NCBI GenBank assembly: GCA_022572625.1
Contig: JACZVN010000009.1
Coordinates: 1 to 9,274, forward strand
Direction of reading: 5' to 3'
DNA: 9,274 bases
Source of the DNA: Patescibacteria group bacterium
Lineage (GTDB): Bacteria; Patescibacteriota; Patescibacteriia; UBA2591; UBA6264
Position numbers and translations under genes: made by a program. The notes under the pieces were generated by a model. The model was given only the letters and a program-made list of their open reading frames with translations. It did no database searches and was not told the DNA's origin. Below, piece after piece: positions 1 to 6,019 of the stretch; within the stretch, counting starts at the first letter, position 1; each line of letters opens with the position of its first letter.

Positions 1-22
1 GCCCCTTTATGGGGTGTTTTTT
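1..22 (+). terminator. Intrinsic terminator of an upstream gene, cut by the window edge
   Basis: CCCC (2-5) can pair with GGGG (11-14) around the 5-nt loop TTTAT, followed by a T-run at 17-22. This is the form of a rho-independent terminator for a gene left of the window, and the lower stem may continue beyond base 1. The rest of the gap (23-101) shows no ORF or RNA gene that I can support. Confidence 0.7.
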
Positions 23-101
23 GGTTAACCTAACAAATTGGAGACAGGGCCACCAGAAAAAGTCATTATTTAAATTTATCATAGTTAAAAGGCTGATTTT
101 T

Positions 102-110
102 TGATACAAT
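102..110 (+). promoter_or_regulatory. Extended -10 promoter, apparently giving a leaderless mRNA
   Basis: TGaTACAAT is an extended -10 element (TG at 102-103, hexamer at 105-110, 5/6 to TATAAT). A -35 at the expected distance is weak (TAGTTA, 82-87). The ATG of the next gene lies exactly 7 nt after the hexamer, so transcription would start at or next to the start codon. No Shine-Dalgarno sequence is present, which agrees with leaderless translation. The call rests on motif match and spacing only. Confidence 0.5.
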
Positions 111-117
111 TCAGTAC

Positions 118-732
118 ATGAAAGCCTTTCTTTTGTCGTTAATCCTCACACCCTTATTACTGCTGATTGTTTTTCAGGCAGTAATTTTTAATTTAAATTT
201 TTATGATTTTTATTACCAATCAGCTGGATTATATCAAAACTATTCACCAAGTGATTTGTTGTCCTCTGTGGAAAATGTTTTGTTATACATCACTGGCCAA
301 GCAGATTTAAATACAGCCCTATACCAAGACCAAGAAATTTTGCATCTGGCTGATATTAAAAATTTAATTTTAGCTATACAGATTATGACTATTGGTTTAG
401 CGGTGGTGGCTTTTTTTCTAATTATAAAATCGAAATCAGTTAATCTGCTGCGTGTTAGCCAATACGCACTTGTAGAAATTTTATTAGCAGGCATATTGAT
501 ATATTTCTTGTTTGAACCCATTTTTCTAAAATTTCACATATTAGTTTTTCCCAATGATTTTTGGATGCTTAACCCTGACGTTCATCTGCTAATTGTTTTA
601 TATCCGCCTGAATTTTTCTTCAGACTTTTAGCCACAACTCTTTCTATTACCCTATTGATTATGCTAACTAGTACAATTTATCTAAATTGGAGAACAAAAC
701 GCAAAAAGAATGTTATAATAAAGAGTAATTGA
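118..732 (+). CDS. DUF1461/TIGR01906 (Lit-like) integral membrane protein
   Basis: A 204-residue protein with about four membrane segments (roughly 3-24, 82-104, 117-137, 166-190) and a basic C-terminal tail (WRTKRKK). Two stretches match the TIGR01906/DUF1461 family as I know it: DQEILHLADIKNL (71-83), the usual E..H..D(V/I)K signature, and FHILVFPNDFW..NP (139-153) followed by LYPPEFFF (161-168). Some Gram-positive members (Lit) are lipoprotein intramolecular transacylases that move an acyl chain on membrane lipoproteins and use two histidines. H76 and H140 are candidates here, but I cannot align them rigorously. Enzymatic function is therefore inferred and membership of the family is the firmer claim. 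It ends 17 nt before the ATPase and may share its transcript. Confidence 0.75.
   Translation: MKAFLLSLILTPLLLLIVFQAVIFNLNFYDFYYQSAGLYQNYSPSDLLSSVENVLLYITGQADLNTALYQDQEILHLADIKNLILAIQIMTIGLAVVAFFLIIKSKSVNLLRVSQYALVEILLAGILIYFLFEPIFLKFHILVFPNDFWMLNPDVHLLIVLYPPEFFFRLLATTLSITLLIMLTSTIYLNWRTKRKKNVIIKSN
711..719 (+). promoter_or_regulatory. Consensus extended -10 promoter for the ATPase gene
   Basis: TGtTATAAT is a perfect extended -10 element lying inside the last codons of the upstream gene. Transcription would start near 726 and give a leader of about 24 nt. No good -35 is seen, which extended -10 promoters can tolerate. A second -10-like TAATAT (736-741), 8 nt before the ATG, resembles the arrangement at 5708-5721 and could give a leaderless alternative transcript. 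Confidence 0.5.
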
Positions 733-749
733 CGCTAATATAAAATAAA

Positions 750-3440
750 ATGGAAAAAACCATTTGGCACAGCTTAACGGCTGAGCAAGCATTAAAAAAA
801 CTTAATTCATCCAAACACGGCTTGGATGATATTGAGGTTAAAACCAAGCGCAAACAATTTGGTTATAACAAACTACCGGAAGAAAAAAGATTATCCGGTT
901 TAGTGATATTGCTTAATCAATTTAAAAGCCCATTGGTGTATGTATTAATTGGTGCGGCAGTTATTACCTTTATTTTGCAAGATTATATTAATTTAGTCAT
1001 CATTTTGTTGGCTATTTTTATTAATGCCACCTTAGGCTTTTATCAAGAGAATAAAGCTAACAAGTCAGTCACTTACTTAAGGAAGCTCATCACCCATAAA
1101 GCCAAGGTATTGCGCAATGGCCACGAAGTACAAATTAATGCTCAAAATTTAGTCCCTGGGGATATTGTTTTCCTCGAAGCTGGCGATAAGGTGCCAGCTG
1201 ATTGTCGATTAATGTCGATTGATAATTTACACATTAATGAATCAACTCTGACTGGTGAATCTTTCCCAGCAATAAAAATAACTGAAAAGCTGGAAAAAGG
1301 AACGGCGTTGGGTGATCGGGATAACATGGCTTTCTCCGGAACCGTAGTCATCGTAGGTAGAGGAACAGCAATTGTCACTACTACTGGCCTGCACACTCAG
1401 CTGGGAGAGATAGCAAAATTGGTCCAAGAAACTCCTGAAGGTTTAACCCCTTTGCAACTCCAGCTGGCTTCTTTCAGCAAGATGCTGACTTACGCTGTAC
1501 TGCTGATTTCTGTTCTAATCATTATTATAGGCAAATTACAAGGCCGGCCAATTTTCGGATTTGGCGATGCTGCCCGGGAAAGCATGCTCAGTGTTGCCGC
1601 CGCAGTTGCTGTTGCGGCCATTCCAGAGGGCCTGCTAATTTCTGTAACTGCTATTTTAGCCATTGGCATGCAGGATATTTTGCGCCGTAAAGCTTTGGTC
1701 AGAAAATTAATTGCCGCCGAAACACTGGGTAGCGTTTCAGTTATTTGCACCGATAAAACCGGAACTTTAACCGAAGGCAGAATGCAAGTAGAAAAAATTA
1801 TTACTGCTGATACTCAAGAAATTAAACAAAAAAATTTAAAATACGAGCATTCTGGACATCTAAACGACCATGACTTAATACTAAAAATTTCTTTTTTATG
1901 CAATAACGCCATTATTGAAAATCCTGACGAAGAGCTGGAAAAAACTAAAATTATTGGCCTGCCAACCGAAGCTGCTTTACTCCAAGGCGCTATCCATGCA
2001 GCCACACCAATCAAAGAAATTGCCAAACAGCAGCCGCGTCTAGCAGAAATTCCATTTGATTCTTCAATCAAATATATGGCTACTCTCAATAAATTAGACG
2101 ATAAACATAATGTTATATATGTAAAAGGTGCTCCGGAAAAAATTTTTGAGATGTGCACTAAGGTCAGAATTGGAGGAAAGAAAAAAATATTAACTAAAAC
2201 AAAAGTTGAATCTCTAAAAAAAGAATACGAAAAATTAACTAGCCAAGGTTTAAGATTGCTAGCATTTGGTTATAAAAAAATCCCTACTAGCACTAAAAAA
2301 ATTACTGGGGAAGACTTAACTGAAATGATTTTTGTTGGTTTTGTGGCCTTAAAAGACCCTTTGCGCAAAGAAGCTAAAGAAACTATCAAGCTAACTAAAG
2401 CAGCCGGCATTCGGCCCGTCATAATCACTGGTGATCATGTGCTAACCGCCAAAGCCATCGCAGCGGAATTAGGCATGCGCATCGGTGAAAAAAATATAAT
2501 TACAGGCGAAGATTTGGATAAGATGAGCGACGAAGAATTACTGTCTCGAGTAAGTGAGATAGATGTGTATGCTCGGGTTGAACCTGCCCACAAACTACGC
2601 ATTATTGATGCCTGGCAGGCTAAAGGCGAAGTAGTAGCCATGACCGGTGACGGGGTAAATGACGCTCCAGCCCTTAAATCAGCTGATATTGGCATTGCCC
2701 TTGGTTCAGGGTCAGAAGTCACCAAGGAAGTGGCCGATATTATTTTATTGGACGACCATTTTAAGACGATTATTGAGGCGATTAAAACTGGGCGGAATAT
2801 TTTTAATAATATTAAAAAAATTATTCTTTATCTTTTAACTGGCACCTTTTCTGAATTTATACTCATTGGCGCATCCCTGCTAATGGGACTCCCTTTACCT
2901 CTATTAGTCGGTCAAATCCTGTGGGTTAATATTATAGAAGACACCTTGCCAGCCATGGCGTTATCCTATGAAAAGGAAGGAGAGGGAGTTTTGCTTGAAA
3001 AAGCACGTGGGCATAAATCTAAAATTTTAGACAATGAAATGAAATTCCTGATTTTTATTATTGGGATAACTACCAACTTAATTTTATTGGGATTATTTTT
3101 ATATCTTCTTAAAGCGGGCCATGACATAGTGTATATCCGAACAATGATTTTTGTCGGCCTGGGAATTGATAGTCTATTTTACGTTCTCGCTTGTAAAAAT
3201 TTAAAAAAATTAATCTGGCAATATAATCCTTTTGATAATATGTTTTTGAATCTTAGTATTCTTTTTGGCTGGTTTATGTTCTTTATTGCTCTGTATGTGC
3301 CATTTTTTCGAAAAATCCTTCAAACGGTTCCCCTTTCCGGATCAGACTGGTTAATTTTAATTAGCCTGGGATTGGTCAGTTTAATTTTAATTGAATTTGG
3401 TAAATCTCTTTTTATCCATCCTAAACTAAAAAAAGTATAA
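750..3440 (+). CDS. P2-type cation-transporting ATPase, probably calcium efflux
   Basis: An 896-residue P-type ATPase of usual length for the P2 group. An N-terminal cation-ATPase domain (WHSLTAEQALKKL) leads into M1-M2. Visible motifs are TGES 168-171 (actuator dephosphorylation loop), PEGL 292-295 in M4, DKTGT 335-339 with D335 the phosphorylated aspartate, KGAPE 459-463 (nucleotide domain), TGD 560-562 and TGDGVNDAP 632-640 (hinge and Mg2+ site). A C-terminal membrane block of about six helices follows. Compared with SERCA from memory, the Ca2+ ligands E in M4 (E293), E in M5 (E702), and N and D in M6 (N727, D731) are kept, while the M5 asparagine is T699. This favours Ca2+ export driven by ATP. 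Na+ or Mn2+ remain possible. It is followed after 2 nt by a CaCA exchanger. No Shine-Dalgarno precedes the ATG, which was chosen because family homology begins within the first residues. Confidence 0.93.
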   Translation: MEKTIWHSLTAEQALKKLNSSKHGLDDIEVKTKRKQFGYNKLPEEKRLSGLVILLNQFKSPLVYVLIGAAVITFILQDYINLVIILLAIFINATLGFYQENKANKSVTYLRKLITHKAKVLRNGHEVQINAQNLVPGDIVFLEAGDKVPADCRLMSIDNLHINESTLTGESFPAIKITEKLEKGTALGDRDNMAFSGTVVIVGRGTAIVTTTGLHTQLGEIAKLVQETPEGLTPLQLQLASFSKMLTYAVLLISVLIIIIGKLQGRPIFGFGDAARESMLSVAAAVAVAAIPEGLLISVTAILAIGMQDILRRKALVRKLIAAETLGSVSVICTDKTGTLTEGRMQVEKIITADTQEIKQKNLKYEHSGHLNDHDLILKISFLCNNAIIENPDEELEKTKIIGLPTEAALLQGAIHAATPIKEIAKQQPRLAEIPFDSSIKYMATLNKLDDKHNVIYVKGAPEKIFEMCTKVRIGGKKKILTKTKVESLKKEYEKLTSQGLRLLAFGYKKIPTSTKKITGEDLTEMIFVGFVALKDPLRKEAKETIKLTKAAGIRPVIITGDHVLTAKAIAAELGMRIGEKNIITGEDLDKMSDEELLSRVSEIDVYARVEPAHKLRIIDAWQAKGEVVAMTGDGVNDAPALKSADIGIALGSGSEVTKEVADIILLDDHFKTIIEAIKTGRNIFNNIKKIILYLLTGTFSEFILIGASLLMGLPLPLLVGQILWVNIIEDTLPAMALSYEKEGEGVLLEKARGHKSKILDNEMKFLIFIIGITTNLILLGLFLYLLKAGHDIVYIRTMIFVGLGIDSLFYVLACKNLKKLIWQYNPFDNMFLNLSILFGWFMFFIALYVPFFRKILQTVPLSGSDWLILISLGLVSLILIEFGKSLFIHPKLKKV

Positions 3441-3442
3441 TC

Positions 3443-4381
3443 ATGGCCTTTGTATATATAGCAATTATCATTTTAGCTTCGGTCCTTTTAGTTAAAGGCA
3501 CTCACTGGGCCATTAAGGCTTTAAATTATCTAGCTGAGTATTTAAGGGTGCCTGAATTTGTAGTCGCTTTTATTCTGGCCGGACTGGCCACTTCTTTTCC
3601 TGAATTTTTTGTTGGTATTTCATCGGCCCTTAATAAAACTCCCATTCTTTCCTTTAGCAATGTCTTTGGCTCAAACATTGCCAATTTAACTTTAATTTTA
3701 GGATTAACCGTTATTTTAATTAAAGGATTAAGATTAGAATCAAAAATAATCACCCGCAACATTTTTTATACTCTAATTCTAATTATCTATCCTATTCTCT
3801 TGGCCTCGGACGGATTAATTTCTAGAATTGACGGAGTGGCCCTAATAACTATTTTTGTTTTATATAATTTAATTCTTTTTTTTCAGAATAAAGATTTTGA
3901 TAAAATAGCCGGCGGAGCTCGACGCAAAGATTTAATTAAGAATCTATTCCTATTTGCCCTGGGTGTCTCCCTTCTTTTAATCGGCGCCGAAATTATTGTT
4001 AGGGTTTCTATTCATTTAGCCATTGAACTTAATATTTCCCTATTCTTAATTGGACTTTTATTAGTCGCCATTGGAACATCTCTACCGGAATTAATTTTTG
4101 GACTTAAAGCAGCAAAGGAAAAACACCGGGGGATGATTATTGGTAACATCCTAGGATCTTTAACCACCAACTCAACCGCCGTTTTAGGTGTCACCGCTAT
4201 TATTTCTCCAATTATGATTGGTAATATTAGTCTTTTAACCAGCAGTTCTATATTTCTATTGATCGCCTATTTTCTTTTTATGGTTTTTGCTTTAACAAAA
4301 AAAAGAATTTCCTGGAAAGAAGGTTTAATTCTTCTTTTCTTTTATATTATCTTTATCATTTCTCAATTTATGGTAAAATAA
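3443..4381 (+). CDS. CaCA-family Na+(or H+)/Ca2+ exchanger, YrbG/NCX_Mj type
   Basis: A 312-residue inner-membrane antiporter with about ten hydrophobic segments and the internal duplication typical of the CaCA family. Repeat alpha-1 carries GLATSFPEF (47-55) and SNVFGSNIAN (72-81). Repeat alpha-2 carries AIGTSLPEL (209-217) and GNILGSLTTN (234-243). The cation-coordinating glutamates E54 and E216 and asparagine N81 are present, and the fourth ligand position (Asp in the archaeal NCX_Mj) appears to be N243. The alpha-2 motif reads GSLTTN rather than the more common GSNxxN. The hydrophilic loop between the halves (about 150-165) is short, as in prokaryotic members. It starts 2 nt after the ATPase stop, so translation is probably coupled and both likely remove Ca2+ from the cytoplasm. 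The coupling ion cannot be read from the sequence. Confidence 0.9.
   Translation: MAFVYIAIIILASVLLVKGTHWAIKALNYLAEYLRVPEFVVAFILAGLATSFPEFFVGISSALNKTPILSFSNVFGSNIANLTLILGLTVILIKGLRLESKIITRNIFYTLILIIYPILLASDGLISRIDGVALITIFVLYNLILFFQNKDFDKIAGGARRKDLIKNLFLFALGVSLLLIGAEIIVRVSIHLAIELNISLFLIGLLLVAIGTSLPELIFGLKAAKEKHRGMIIGNILGSLTTNSTAVLGVTAIISPIMIGNISLLTSSSIFLLIAYFLFMVFALTKKRISWKEGLILLFFYIIFIISQFMVK
4371..4379 (+). promoter_or_regulatory. Weak candidate extended -10 promoter before asnS
   Basis: TGgTAAAAT overlaps the last codons of the exchanger gene and lies 11 nt before the asnS ATG. It has no convincing -35. It could give asnS a near-leaderless transcript of its own, but AT-rich sequence produces such matches by chance and read-through from the ATPase operon is equally likely. 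Confidence 0.25.
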
Positions 4382-4390
4382 AAAATAATT

Positions 4391-5680
4391 ATGTATATCT
4401 TGCTTAAAGATTTAAAAAAATACTTAAATAAAACTGTCACCATTAAGGGATGGGTTTTTAATTTCCGCTCTTCCGGCTCAATTTATTTTTTACAATTTCG
4501 CGACGGCAGTGGCGAAATTCAAATTATTGTTTCTAAAAAAGAAGTAGATAAAAATTCATGGGCGGCTTGCCAAAGTTTAACTGTAGAATCCAGTCTTGAA
4601 ATAACCGGTAAAATATATTTAGAAGAACGGTCACCCCATGGCTATGAAATGCAGACACAAAAAATAAAAATCATTTCCTTGGCTGAAGAATATCCAATTG
4701 GCAAAAAAGATCACGGCGTAGATTTTCTCATGGACCACCGCTATCTTTGGATTAGATCAAGAAAACAAGCGGCCATTCTTAAAATTAGAGACGAAATAAT
4801 TTTTTCCATTCGTTTATTTTTCAAAAACCAAGGTTTTACTCTAACCGACGCTCCTATTTTAACTCCAACATCCTGTGAAGGCACTACTGCCCTTTTTGCT
4901 ATTAAATACTTTGATAAAAAAGCTTATTTATCTCAATCCGGTCAACTTTATCTCGAATCCTTAATTTATTCACTGGGTAAAGTTTATGATTTTGGCCCTA
5001 CTTTTAGAGCCGAGAAATCTAAAACTCGCCGCCATTTAACTGAATTTTGGATGATGGATGCCGAAGCGGCTTTTGTTGAACATCAAGAAAATATGGAAAT
5101 CCAAGAAAAATTAATTACCTTTATTATTAATTCTGTGCTAAAAAACCGAAAAAAAGAATTAAAAATTCTAGATAGAAATACCTCTCTACTTAAAAAAATA
5201 AAACCACCTTTTCCTAAAATTACATATGATCAAGCAATTAAAAAACTGCAAGAAAAAGGAATAAAAATTAAATGGGGAGATGATTTTGGCGGGGACGAAG
5301 AAACAATTCTTTCTCAAATGTTTGATCGACCACTCTTTATTGAAAAATACCCAGCTAAAATCAAGGCTTTTTATATGAAATCGGATCCAAAAAATGCCAA
5401 ATTAGTTCTAAATAATGATTGCTTAGCTCCGGAAGGTTACGGAGAAATTATTGGCGGTTCACAAAGAGTTGATGATTTAAAAACCTTAGAAAATAAAATT
5501 AAAAAATTTAAACTACCCCGCCAGCCCTTAGAATGGTATCTAGATTTACGCCGCTACGGTTCAGTACCTCATTCTGGTTTTGGAATTGGACTGGAACGAA
5601 CAATAGCCTGGATTTGTGGCTTAAATCATATTAGGGAAACCATTCCCTTTCCTAGACTAATTAATAGAATAAATCCTTAA
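4391..5680 (+). CDS. asnS: Asparaginyl-tRNA synthetase
   Basis: A 429-residue class IIb aminoacyl-tRNA synthetase that charges tRNA-Asn with asparagine, using ATP, in the cytoplasm. An N-terminal OB-fold anticodon-binding domain spans about residues 15-98 (VTIKGWVFNFRSSGSIYFLQ, FRDGSG). The catalytic domain has motif 2 with the AsnRS-specific FRAEKSKTRRHLTEFWMMDAE (205-225) and motif 3 GFGIGLERT (396-404). The ending GLNHIRETIPFPR is typical of AsnRS and distinguishes it from AspRS. Length fits the bacterial family. It starts 9 nt after the exchanger stop without a Shine-Dalgarno. No terminator lies between its stop and the Asn leader promoter 5 nt downstream, so its transcript probably ends at the 5817-5847 hairpin. 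A tRNA-Asn gene follows within 190 nt. The presence of a dedicated AsnRS means Asn-tRNA need not be made by transamidation. Confidence 0.96.
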   Translation: MYILLKDLKKYLNKTVTIKGWVFNFRSSGSIYFLQFRDGSGEIQIIVSKKEVDKNSWAACQSLTVESSLEITGKIYLEERSPHGYEMQTQKIKIISLAEEYPIGKKDHGVDFLMDHRYLWIRSRKQAAILKIRDEIIFSIRLFFKNQGFTLTDAPILTPTSCEGTTALFAIKYFDKKAYLSQSGQLYLESLIYSLGKVYDFGPTFRAEKSKTRRHLTEFWMMDAEAAFVEHQENMEIQEKLITFIINSVLKNRKKELKILDRNTSLLKKIKPPFPKITYDQAIKKLQEKGIKIKWGDDFGGDEETILSQMFDRPLFIEKYPAKIKAFYMKSDPKNAKLVLNNDCLAPEGYGEIIGGSQRVDDLKTLENKIKKFKLPRQPLEWYLDLRRYGSVPHSGFGIGLERTIAWICGLNHIRETIPFPRLINRINP

Positions 5681-5684
5681 TCCA

Positions 5685-5713
5685 TTGACATAATCTTAAT
5701 AGTGTGTTAATAT
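5685..5713 (+). promoter_or_regulatory. Strong promoter of the Asn leader and tRNA-Asn
   Basis: A perfect -35 TTGACA (5685-5690), a 17-nt spacer, and -10 TAATAT (5708-5713) preceded by TG at 5705-5706 (extended -10). It is the best sigma-70-type promoter in the window. It begins 5 nt after the asnS stop. The expected start point is about 5719-5721, so the leader ORF ATG at 5721 would lie at the very 5' end of the RNA. Confidence 0.8.
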
Positions 5714-5720
5714 AAAAAAG

Positions 5721-5792
5721 ATGTTTAAACAAACCTTTTGCCAATTAAATAATAATAATAATAATAATAATGACCGTCACTGGCGGACTTGA
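5721..5792 (+). CDS. Asn-rich leader peptide (attenuator peptide), 23 aa
   Basis: A 23-codon ORF: MFKQTFCQL, then eight consecutive Asn codons (all AAT, 5748-5771), then DRHWRT and a TGA stop (5790-5792). It is the first ATG after a strong promoter, 7 nt beyond the -10, with no Shine-Dalgarno, so it would be read from a leaderless RNA. The peptide itself probably has no function. Translating it would measure the supply of Asn-tRNA(Asn), as the Trp, His or Leu codon runs do in classical enterobacterial leaders. The end of the ORF overlaps RNA segment 2 (GGCGGA, 5782-5787), so a ribosome reaching the stop would block the antiterminator. The next gene is tRNA-Asn and the previous one asnS, which makes a chance AAT repeat less likely. 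I know of no described family for it, and translation is inferred. Confidence 0.72.
   Translation: MFKQTFCQLNNNNNNNNDRHWRT
5774..5786 (+). promoter_or_regulatory. Protector hairpin (1:2) of the attenuator
   Basis: CCGTC (5774-5778) pairs with GGCGG (5782-5786) around the loop ACT, with one G-U pair. It begins three bases after the last Asn codon and would keep segment 2 away from segment 3 unless a stalled ribosome covers its left arm. The stem is short, so its stability is uncertain. Confidence 0.5.
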
Positions 5793-5825
5793 TTGGTATT
5801 AATTTAAATCTTTCATAAATCCGCC
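5782..5825 (+). promoter_or_regulatory. Antiterminator pairing (2:3)
   Basis: GGCGGA (5782-5787) is fully complementary to TCCGCC (5820-5825). After one C-A mismatch, TTG (5789-5791) can pair with TAA (5816-5818), including a G-U. Inside the loop GATT (5791-5794) and AATC (5807-5810) offer an alternative small helix. Formation would remove the left arm of the terminator. Confidence 0.6.
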
Positions 5826-5847
5826 CCGTAAGCAAGGCGGATTTTTT
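5817..5847 (+). terminator. Intrinsic terminator, attenuator segment 3:4
   Basis: AAATCCGCC (5817-5825) pairs with GGCGGATTT (5836-5844) over 9 bp with a 10-nt loop, and the T-run continues to 5847. It lies between the leader ORF and tRNA-Asn on the strand that reads the tRNA, so it can cut off tRNA-Asn expression. It is also the only terminator seen after asnS, so it likely ends that upstream transcript too. Confidence 0.82.
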
Positions 5848-5851
5848 ATAC

Positions 5852-5949
5852 CCCTCATCTAAGCTCTGGGGTAGTTTAATTGGTAAAACGCTACGCTGTT
5901 AACGTAGTTAGTGGAGGTTCGAGTCCTCCCCCCAGAGCCTAGGTGAGGG
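5852..5949 (+). repeat. Inverted repeat extending the tRNA-Asn acceptor helix
   Basis: CCCTCATCTA (5852-5861) pairs with TAGGTGAGGG (5940-5949), 10 bp with one T-G wobble. After one A-C mismatch (5862/5939) the helix continues with two G-C pairs (5863-5864 with 5937-5938) and then the 7-bp acceptor stem. The precursor tRNA would therefore sit on a nearly continuous 20-position helix, a plausible processing substrate. No T-run follows, so it is not an obvious terminator. Confidence 0.65.
5865..5937 (+). tRNA. tRNA-Asn, anticodon GTT
   Basis: A complete 73-nt cloverleaf. The acceptor stem TCTGGGG (5865-5871) pairs perfectly with CCCCAGA (5930-5936) and the discriminator is G (5937), as usual for bacterial tRNA-Asn. 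TA occupies positions 8-9, the D stem is GTTT/AAAC with a GG-containing loop, and the anticodon stem CTACG/CGTAG (5891-5895 and 5903-5907) carries the loop CTGTTAA with anticodon GTT at 5898-5900. The T arm is GGAGG-TTCGAGT-CCTCC (5913-5929). CCA is not encoded (the next bases are CCT), so it must be added enzymatically. GTT reads AAT and AAC, the codons repeated in the leader ORF 94 nt upstream. G34 of this tRNA is a queuosine site, and queA lies downstream. There is no own promoter between the attenuator terminator and the tRNA that I can see, so expression should depend on read-through. Confidence 0.96.
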
Positions 5950-5959
5950 ATAAATTTAT

Positions 5960-5987
5960 TTTCCATTTTTCTAGTTTATGCTATACT
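5960..5987 (+). promoter_or_regulatory. Extended -10 promoter for the aspS-ftsX-queA operon
   Basis: TGcTATACT (TG 5979-5980, hexamer 5982-5987, 5/6 to consensus) with a moderate -35 TTTCCA (5960-5965) at a 16-nt spacing. The start would be near 5994, giving a leader of about 26 nt. An 8-bp inverted repeat TAGTTTAT (5972-5979) / ATAAACTA (6002-6009) surrounds the -10 and start point and might be an operator or a weak RNA hairpin. Read-through from the Asn leader promoter could also supply the operon. Confidence 0.55.
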
Positions 5988-6019
5988 TCTTTATAGACTA
6001 GATAAACTAAAAAAATATT

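Larger units (their letters stand above)
5721..5847 (+). promoter_or_regulatory. Asn-responsive transcription attenuator upstream of tRNA-Asn
   Basis: The leader RNA has four segments: 1 CCGTC (5774-5778), 2 GGCGGA (5782-5787), 3 TCCGCC (5820-5825) and 4 GGCGGA (5836-5841). Segments 2 and 4 are identical, so segment 3 can pair with only one of them. Pairing 1:2 gives a 5-bp hairpin (one G-U, 3-nt loop), 3:4 gives the terminator, and 2:3 gives a 6-bp antiterminator extended by three weaker pairs after a C-A mismatch. A ribosome stalled at roughly Asn codons 5-7 would cover segment 1 but leave 2 free, so 2:3 forms and the tRNA gene is transcribed. A ribosome at the stop codon covers 2, so 3:4 forms and transcription ends. 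The segments and pairings are read directly; the response to Asn-tRNA is inferred from the classical trp/his mechanism. Confidence 0.7.

Noticed and set aside
240..521. Reverse-strand open frames, also at 1142-1396, 1490-1750, 1814-2158, 2435-2725, 3526-3762, 4012-4194 and 7156-7410
   Set aside because: All lie antisense inside well-recognised genes, show no family motif and have low-complexity compositions typical of shadow frames.
730..732. UGA recoded as glycine, as in some candidate-phyla bacteria
   Set aside because: TGA ends the gene here and the leader ORF at 5790. No in-frame TGA occurs in the large genes.
1242..1427. Second reverse open frame within the ATPase gene
   Set aside because: Overlaps another shadow frame and the TGES coding region of the ATPase; no independent support.
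3436..3441. Perfect TATAAT just before the exchanger gene
   Set aside because: It is only 1 nt before the ATG, so transcription would begin inside the gene. It arises from the final Val codon and TAA stop of the ATPase.
5748..5771. AAT repeat as a CRISPR-like or mobile-element signal
   Set aside because: It is a simple trinucleotide repeat without spacers, direct target duplications or transposase genes.
5721..5864. T-box or tRNA-sensing riboswitch upstream of tRNA-Asn/aspS
   Set aside because: No T-box consensus bulge or specifier stem is seen, and the space is too short. The translated Asn run explains the structure better.
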